A stretch of DNA of 18,676 nt from the NCBI GenBank assembly GCA_900767195.1, contig CAAFYG010000093.1:1-18676 (forward strand). The letters are read 5' to 3'. The position numbers were made by a program, and so were the translations under genes. Below the pieces are notes generated by a model. That model did not search any database. It was not told where the DNA came from and saw only the letters and a program-made list of their open reading frames with translations. Positions 14,592 to 18,676 of the stretch are shown in pieces. Position 1 is the first letter of the stretch; every line of letters starts with the position of its first letter. Source of the stretch: Clostridia bacterium. Its GTDB lineage: Bacteria > Bacillota > Clostridia > Christensenellales > Borkfalkiaceae.

Positions 14592-15283
14592 TTACTCGCG
14601 TTTGTGGAACGCTTTTTCGATACCCTTGATTATCGCGCCGATCAGCTTAAACGGCAACATCAGTATTTTTATGACTACATTTACCAAAGTCGGCAGAAGT
14701 GGCATTAGCACGATAAACAATAAAATTATTGCAATCAATGCAAGAAATTTCTTCCAATCAAACCCACCTTGACACCCCGAATGAGGGTTATATTTATCGT
14801 AATCGGTGGGCGAATACAAATCGGCAATCGCGTGGATAGGATCGGAAACAACGGGTATCACCGTATATTCACCGTCTTGAAAAAACGTAAGCTGAATCAC
14901 GTTGAAATTCAAGAATACTGTTTCGTATGTCATATACGCACCGAAATTGTACAGTCCGCTCGGATCATCTCTTTTTTCAACTGCTAACCGTTCACTATAA
15001 TAATCGGTATTCGCAAATCGAAAAAGAACAATTCTGTTATCTTCTGCATTCGCTTTATAGTAATCTTGCAAAGCGGAAACGTCGTTCGGGTTGACATAAA
15101 TCGAATTAGCAATCGTATCGTTACTTTTGCTTGTGGATATATCATCCCAATCCAATTCTCGAATACAAGAAACATTCTGCGCGCCCGATTCTTCTTCGGG
15201 GTAAGTTTTAAAAAGGGTAGACCAAAAACCGTATTTGTTTACCCTGTCCATAAAAGACGGATCGCCCTCTTTATACCTGCTTT
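14592..15283 (-). pseudogene. Adhesin-like phage membrane protein, C-terminal fragment
   Basis: The open frame gives about 230 residues. Its soluble part (FMDRVNKYGFWSTLF; IVLFRFANTDYYSERL; ETVFLNFNVIQLTFFQDGEYTVIPVVSDPI) and the final hydrophobic section (KKFLALIAIILLFIVLMPLLPTL, then a second amphipathic run LPFKLIGAIIKGIEKAF) resemble C-terminal halves of adhesin/pIII-like proteins in clostridial inovirus-like elements. pIII-type proteins bind the host receptor and are anchored in the membrane by their C-terminus before assembly. No start codon with a ribosome-binding site is present; the frame emerges directly out of the Rep fragment at about 15283, so the N-terminal half has been lost. 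Confidence 0.5.
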
Positions 15284-15459
15284 GTATCAACGCCCGAATT
15301 GCCGAAATTTAAGTAAATATGATAATGCGGCGCGGTATCGTCTTTATCGTGTAATATGTATGCCCACTTTTTGATTGTCTGCTTCGACTTGATTATTTCT
15401 TGTATATCGCCTTTGAAATATTCAACCCGACTTTCTACTTCACATTGCTTCAAATACAT
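15271..15459 (-). pseudogene. HUH rolling-circle Rep, N-terminal fragment
   Basis: The 62-residue product contains KKWAYILHDKDDTAPHYHIYL, with the HUH motif H45-Y-H47 and the preceding HDKD seen in plasmid and phage Rep proteins that nick the double-strand origin for rolling-circle replication. After FGNSGVDTKQV it stops abruptly at a TAA (15271-15273), before the catalytic tyrosine and the rest of the family length of about 200-300 residues. The DNA then continues as the adhesin fragment in another frame, so a deletion probably joined the two genes. GGGG lies about 7 bases before the ATG at 15459. The fragment should be inactive for replication. Confidence 0.65.
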
Positions 15460-15501
15460 TTTTTAACCCCTTGATTTGAATGTTTCTGTAAAATCGGCTT
15501 A

Positions 15502-15668
15502 TTTTTGCCCGTTTTTGCCCGTTTTTGCACCTTTTGCCCGAGCGGCTTGGACAAGCCCCTTCGCCGCTCGTGCATTTCGTCGGTTTTGCCTTGTGCCGTA
15601 AGGCTTTCAGCGTTTTTTGCTTGTCCGCTTTTGCCTTGCCGTTTTGCACCTTTTGCACCTTTTGCCCG
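15502..15668. repeat. Iteron-like short repeats around a hairpin, upstream of rep
   Basis: Two clusters of 9-10 base direct repeats of the form TTTTGC(C/A)C(G/C) flank a hairpin. The left cluster is at 15502-15540 (four copies) and the right cluster at 15642-15668 (three clean copies), with looser TTTTGCC copies between. The hairpin CGAGCGGC (15539-15546)/GCCGCTCG (15563-15570) is perfect over 8 bases. This lies just upstream of the Rep start at 15459, the place for a rolling-circle origin with Rep-binding repeats. A basic reading frame crosses it on the minus strand, but its composition follows from the repeats and I do not call it a gene. Confidence 0.6.
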
Positions 15669-15674
15669 ATTTTT

Positions 15675-15884
15675 TTATTGTTCTAAGGCGGAAAGGGCGC
15701 AAACGGCGTTTTTTGACGTGCTATTCAGGCGATTTTGTACTTCTTTGCCCGTCATATCCAGATCGAGCATTGTTCCGTCCGTTAAAAACAGCGTAGAAGT
15801 GTTCTTCTTCGTTTCTGCGACGAACAACACTTCATTTACGTTTACGTACATTTTCCCTTTTGCGGAAGTGATTTCTATAAACAT
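15675..15884 (-). CDS. Small FlbD-like hypothetical protein (69 aa)
   Basis: The 69-residue protein is mostly beta: MFIEITSAKGKMYVNVNEVLFVAE, then TSTLFLTDGTMLDLDMTGKEVQNRL. This layout resembles small FlbD-like or LytTR-like strand-rich domains, but the match is only by general pattern. GAGGTGAT precedes the ATG at a short distance, so translation is likely. It lies between the SSB-like gene and the iteron region in the same orientation and belongs to the phage-like module. Function is unknown. Confidence 0.6.
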   Translation of the reverse strand: MFIEITSAKGKMYVNVNEVLFVAETKKNTSTLFLTDGTMLDLDMTGKEVQNRLNSTSKNAVCALSALEQ

Positions 15885-15927
15885 TTTTCATCACCTCATA
15901 CTTTCCGTGTAGAAATACCCGTTACGC

Positions 15928-16272
15928 TCAAAAGGGAATTTCGGGCGCGACTTCTTCCGTAATCGGCTCGCCTTTCAATGCTTTTCCCGCTTTGTCTTTC
16001 GGCACGGCGGGCGCGGCGGCTTGTACGCTAACGGGCGCGAAAGCCTGCGCTTCGTCTTTCTTCGGGCGTTCGGGTAACGTATCCGCAAATGCCGACAACA
16101 ACATTTTGCGTTCAAAATACCGATCGTCTCTGCCCGTTTCTTTGTTCTCGAAGTATTTCACTTCCACGGGTACGAGAATATCACCGCACGAAACGAAAAA
16201 ATTCGTCGCAATCTTGTTTTCGCCGTCTTTGTCCACATACGGAACTCTTCTCTTGAATAAATTTACCTGCAT
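15928..16272 (-). CDS. Single-stranded DNA-binding-like protein of the phage module
   Basis: The 114-residue protein has a strand-rich first half (MQVNLFKRRVPYVDKDGENKIATNFFVSCGDILVPVEVKYF), an Ala/Pro/Lys-rich linker, and the C-terminus EEVAPEIPF. That acidic tip ending in IPF resembles the DDIPF tail by which SSB proteins recruit partners. The size fits the gene V-type SSBs of filamentous phages, which coat replicated single strands. GGAG sits 7-8 bases before the ATG. It is the first gene of the minus-strand module. The SSB assignment rests on the tail, length and context; no OB-fold motif could be verified. Confidence 0.5.
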   Translation of the reverse strand: MQVNLFKRRVPYVDKDGENKIATNFFVSCGDILVPVEVKYFENKETGRDDRYFERKMLLSAFADTLPERPKKDEAQAFAPVSVQAAAPAVPKDKAGKALKGEPITEEVAPEIPF

Positions 16273-16705
16273 AATTGTTTCTCCTTTGGCTATTCGCCGT
16301 TTAAAATATATTTACAAGGCTATGCGCCGTTGTATCTAAGGGGGAGTGACTTTGCGCCGTCACTCACGGCGGTTGTCGGGCGCAAGACTTGCACTTGCTT
16401 TTTTATGACGTCTGCCGTCTTTTCATAAGGAGGTTTGCCCGACATATATAATATAGTAAAAACAGACTACGCCTTTTCCGACGTAATCTGTTTTACGAAA
16501 CGAGATATAAAAGTATAGTTATGGCGCAAAGAGGGTATAAAACGAACGGTAAAATAAGAACTTGCATTTTTCACTTTCATTTTTTATCCCTCTCGTTACG
16601 CAATTTTACGGGGGAAAATTCTACTTTTTTCTCTCGCCCCGCCTTTCGCAACAATTATAAAACAAAAAAGAATAAGCCTAAGTCGTATTAATATTCGTAA
16701 AACGC
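16273..16705. other. Structured gene-free region between divergent modules
   Basis: About 430 bases without a convincing gene hold a series of inverted repeats. These are GAGTGAC/GTCACTC (16344-16365), TGTCGGGC (16374-16381) pairing with GCCCGACA (16437-16444) around two inner hairpins, a 12-pair hairpin at 16459-16494, and AGAGGG/CCCTCT (16530-16593). The region separates the minus-strand phage genes from the + strand regulator and recombinase. It could hold a replication origin, packaging signal or small RNAs. A 37-residue minus-strand frame at 16467-16580 is not called as a gene. Confidence 0.6.
16459..16494. terminator. Bidirectional terminator-like hairpin
   Basis: AAAACAGAcTACG (16459-16471) pairs with CGTAaTCTGTTTT (16482-16494): 12 pairs and one mismatch around a 10-base loop. 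The A-rich and T-rich arms give a T-run on both strands, with five T on the minus side and four on the + side. Confidence 0.6.
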
Positions 16706-16756
16706 TTGACTCTCAAAGCCAAAAGTGATAAGATATACTAAATCGTATAAATACGA
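16706..16756 (+). promoter_or_regulatory. Promoter with operator for the ribbon-helix-helix gene
   Basis: TTGACT (16706-16711), 17 bases, then TAAGAT (16729-16734, four of six consensus). The perfect palindrome TCGTAT-AA-ATACGA (16743-16756) lies at the expected transcription start. A second TCGTAT followed by TAATATTCG lies upstream of the -35 at 16683-16697. This geometry fits repression by the protein encoded at 16783. Confidence 0.6.
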
Positions 16757-16782
16757 CACATATATTTCACGGAGGTTAGGTT

Positions 16783-17061
16783 ATGGAAAAGAAAGGCAGA
16801 GCGATTAAAGACAAGCGTTACGAGGATAAGCACAAGGAAGAAAGAAAAGCCAAATGTATGGTTTGGGGAACGAGCATACCGAGAGAGAAAGCCGAGAAAA
16901 TAAACGAATTTTTGAAAAGATACGGCTATACAAAGGTAGAGCTAATACAAGCGGGATATGAGGAATTATTAGCCCGACACGACACCGACTTTGCAAAGCT
17001 CAAAGACGGTTACGACGATTTTTTCGGTTTTGAGGAAATCGATAAAAAGAAAACTGAATAA
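16783..17061 (+). CDS. Ribbon-helix-helix-like regulator (92 aa)
   Basis: After a charged start (MEKKGRAIKDKRYEDKHKEERK), residues 26-63 have the ribbon-helix-helix pattern of CopG/Arc-type DNA-binding proteins: a strand MVWGTSI, helix PREKAEKINEFLKRYG, turn, and helix TKVELIQAGYEELLAR. Such dimers bind short palindromes. GGAGG lies 7 bases before the ATG. The gene is the first of the + strand set that ends with the recombinase, and its promoter carries a CGTAT palindrome, so autoregulation and control of element excision or maintenance are likely (inference). Confidence 0.65.
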   Translation: MEKKGRAIKDKRYEDKHKEERKAKCMVWGTSIPREKAEKINEFLKRYGYTKVELIQAGYEELLARHDTDFAKLKDGYDDFFGFEEIDKKKTE

Positions 17062-17095
17062 CTATTAAATCTTTTCGCAAAAGGAGGAAAACGCG

Positions 17096-17173
17096 ATGGA
17101 AAGAGAACATAGTATTCAAAGCTATAAGGACGCGGATTAATTCCGTAATGTAAGTCCGAATAAGGATACTTGA
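17096..17173 (+). pseudogene. Tiny ORF with internal stop upstream of the recombinase
   Basis: AAAAGGAGG followed 8 bases later by ATG 17096 starts MEREHSIQSYKDAD, ending at TAA 17138. The same frame then continues FRNVSPNKDT to TGA 17171, and that TGA overlaps the TTG start of the next frame. The strong ribosome-binding site and the overlap suggest a former 25-residue reading frame with one nonsense codon, or a 14-residue leader peptide. Confidence 0.35.
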
Positions 17174-17325
17174 ACAAAAATTTAATTATTGATTATCAGA
17201 ATAAAGAAAAAGGAAACTTTAACGCGTTTATCGATATGATGGCGCAGCTGATTAAAAAATACGGGAATGCGGTATTGAACGATACCAAAGCCAAAACGGA
17301 GAAGAATAATGAATCGAGAAGGTAA
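17170..17325 (+). CDS. Small hypothetical protein (51 aa) overlapping the recombinase gene
   Basis: A frame from TTG 17170 encodes MNKNLIIDYQNKEKGNFNAF, then IDMMAQLIKKYGNAVLND and a basic tail. The helical block FIDMMAQLIKKYG resembles small proteins often found just before serine recombinases in clostridial elements (recalled, not searched). It overlaps the recombinase start by 17 bases, consistent with coupled translation. No clear ribosome-binding site precedes TTG, and coupling to the preceding tiny frame may supply ribosomes. Confidence 0.5.
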   Translation: MNKNLIIDYQNKEKGNFNAFIDMMAQLIKKYGNAVLNDTKAKTEKNNESRR

Positions 17326-18676
17326 AAAGTGCATTTTATATCCCAGAGTAAGCACCGAGATGCAAGTTGAAGGATACAGTCTTGACGGGCAGAAAACGAG
17401 CTTAAAAAAATTTGCCGAGCGAGAAGAAATGCAGATAGTCGGAATCTATGAAGATGCGGGGAAGTCGGGAAAATCGATAGAAGGGCGACCTGCATTTAAG
17501 CGTATGCTTTCCGATATTCAGGAAGGACTTGACGTGGATTATGTTTTAGTCTATAAACTTTCTCGATTCGGGCGCAACGCCGCCGATATTCTCAATTCGT
17601 TGGAGTTTATTCAGTCGTATGGCGTAAATTTGATTTGTATTGAAGAAGGCATAGATTCGTCGCAGACAAGCGGAAAGTTGCTTATTTCCGTTTTGTCTGC
17701 GGTTGCCGAGATAGAGCGGGAAAACATTCTTGAACAGACCATGAACGGTCGCAGAGAGAAAGCTCGGCAAGGAAAATGGAACGGCGGTCCTGCGCCGTAT
17801 GGGTATATATTGAAGGATGATACGTTGCTTATTGACGAACAGGAAGCGGAAATAGTGCGAACAATTTTCGATAAGTTTGTCAATACGAATATGGGCTACA
17901 CGGGCATAGCGAAATATCTGAATCTGCAAGGCATAAAAAAGACGCCACGCAAGAAAACCGATATAGAAGAGTTCAGCGCACACTTTATAAAAATTCTTTT
18001 GGATAATCCTGTTTATTGCGGTAAGATTGCTTACGGAAGAAGAACAAGGGAAAAGGTAAAAGGCACGAAAGCCGATTACAAAGTTGTGAACAAGCAAGAC
18101 TACTGTTTAGTGGACGGTTTGCACGAAGGTATTATTGATGAAGAGCTGTGGTATAAAGCGCACGATAAAAGAGAAGCGACGGGAGTGAAATCCGTATCCA
18201 AATACGGAAAGGATCGCGCTCATCTATTAACCGGAATTATCAAATGTCCGAAGTGCGGAAGCGGTATGTATGCCAACAGGGTTTGCTGGACGAAAAAGGA
18301 CGGTACGTATAAAGAAGTTATGTATTATGCTTGCAGTCGCAACAAACAAGAGCGCGGGCATTACTGCGATTATAGCGCAAACCTTAAAAAGACGGATATC
18401 GAGCCGCTCGTTATAGAGTTTATCAAGGATTTGGTGCAGGACGAACACTTTGCCATCGAGATAAAAAAGAAGATAGGTTTGCAAGTCGATACTACGAAAA
18501 TCGATACGGAAATAAGCAACTACGAAAGTAAGTTAAAGGAGGTGGAATTAAACAAAGCGAGATTGGAGCGTGAAATCGACTCGTTGCCGATAGATACTAC
18601 GCACCGTGAAAGAAAATTGCACGATATGACTTTAAGACTTGACGCTTTATACGATACGATTGCGGAAATCGAAGAA
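17309..18676 (+). CDS. Large serine recombinase (integrase), 3' end outside window
   Basis: Large serine recombinases integrate and excise elements by cutting both attachment sites with a 2-base stagger. 456 residues are visible without a stop. The N-terminal resolvase domain has the nucleophile S15 in LYPRVSTEMQ, then GYSLDGQ, KLSRFGRN (active-site arginines), and SAVAEIERENILEQT. A recombinase domain follows (PAPYGYIL, IAKYLNLQGIKKTPRK, ILLDNPVYCGKIAYGRR). A zinc ribbon begins at about 313 (CPKCGSGM, then YYACSRN and YCDY), with the start of a coiled coil from about 395. ATG 17309 lies 17 bases inside the preceding frame and gives the normal N-terminus. It is the likely integrase for insertion at rlmD. 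Confidence 0.93.
   Translation, partial: MNREGKKCILYPRVSTEMQVEGYSLDGQKTSLKKFAEREEMQIVGIYEDAGKSGKSIEGRPAFKRMLSDIQEGLDVDYVLVYKLSRFGRNAADILNSLEFIQSYGVNLICIEEGIDSSQTSGKLLISVLSAVAEIERENILEQTMNGRREKARQGKWNGGPAPYGYILKDDTLLIDEQEAEIVRTIFDKFVNTNMGYTGIAKYLNLQGIKKTPRKKTDIEEFSAHFIKILLDNPVYCGKIAYGRRTREKVKGTKADYKVVNKQDYCLVDGLHEGIIDEELWYKAHDKREATGVKSVSKYGKDRAHLLTGIIKCPKCGSGMYANRVCWTKKDGTYKEVMYYACSRNKQERGHYCDYSANLKKTDIEPLVIEFIKDLVQDEHFAIEIKKKIGLQVDTTKIDTEISNYESKLKEVELNKARLEREIDSLPIDTTHRERKLHDMTLRLDALYDTIAEIEE

Noticed and set aside
15440..15658. Minus-strand basic 72-residue frame
   Set aside because: Its Lys/Gln/Asn bias follows from the TTTTGCNCC repeats, it overlaps the Rep start, and it has no good ribosome-binding site. 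I treat the segment as an iteron region.
15495..15670. CRISPR array
   Set aside because: The repeat units are only 9-10 bases without regular spacers, and no cas gene is present.

Overview
The window reads as the chromosome of a Firmicute of class Clostridia, probably gut-associated, interrupted by an integrated mobile element. No rRNA or tRNA is present, so this placement rests on gene content and protein family resemblance recognised by eye: a DUF5685 gene beside a cysteine-tailed J-like gene, a clostridial-type RlmD, and a large serine recombinase.

Region 1 (1-~5030) is GC-rich host chromosome on the + strand: the 3' part of threonine synthase, a promoter, a DUF5685 protein, a J-like/TPR protein with a cysteine-rich tail, a small polytopic membrane protein, and the 23S rRNA uracil methyltransferase RlmD.

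Region 2 (~5030-11080) starts abruptly inside the 3' end of rlmD, where composition drops to AT-rich. The junction replaces the normal RlmD C-terminus with an element-encoded winged-helix-like extension. It is followed closely by a nucleotidyltransferase/HEPN pair (toxin-antitoxin or abortive-infection type), a terminator, and a promoter with an operator-like palindrome. That promoter drives an operon of an XRE regulator, a Vsr-type nuclease, a large protein resembling DrmE (DISARM), and a NERD-nuclease/SF1 helicase gene that is cut short. This is a candidate anti-phage cargo.

Region 3 (~11080-16780) is the element backbone. A DUF4313 gene and a tiny cysteine-rich gene on + converge on a minus-strand module that looks like a decayed filamentous (inovirus-like) phage. 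In transcription order it contains an SSB-like protein, a small FlbD-like protein, an iteron/hairpin region, the N-terminal part of an HUH rolling-circle Rep, the C-terminal part of an adhesin-like membrane protein, a basic protein, a 30-residue one-helix membrane protein, and a large pI/Zot-like ATPase with multiple membrane segments. Two structured non-coding zones (about 14020-14135 and 16340-16600) are candidates for small RNAs, replication or packaging signals.

Region 4 (16680-18676) on + holds an apparently autoregulated ribbon-helix-helix gene, two tiny ORFs, and a large serine recombinase cut by the window edge. The recombinase is the likely enzyme that placed the element in rlmD. The overall model is a filamentous-phage-like integrative element at the rlmD site carrying about 6 kb of low-GC defence cargo. 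The right attachment site lies outside the window.
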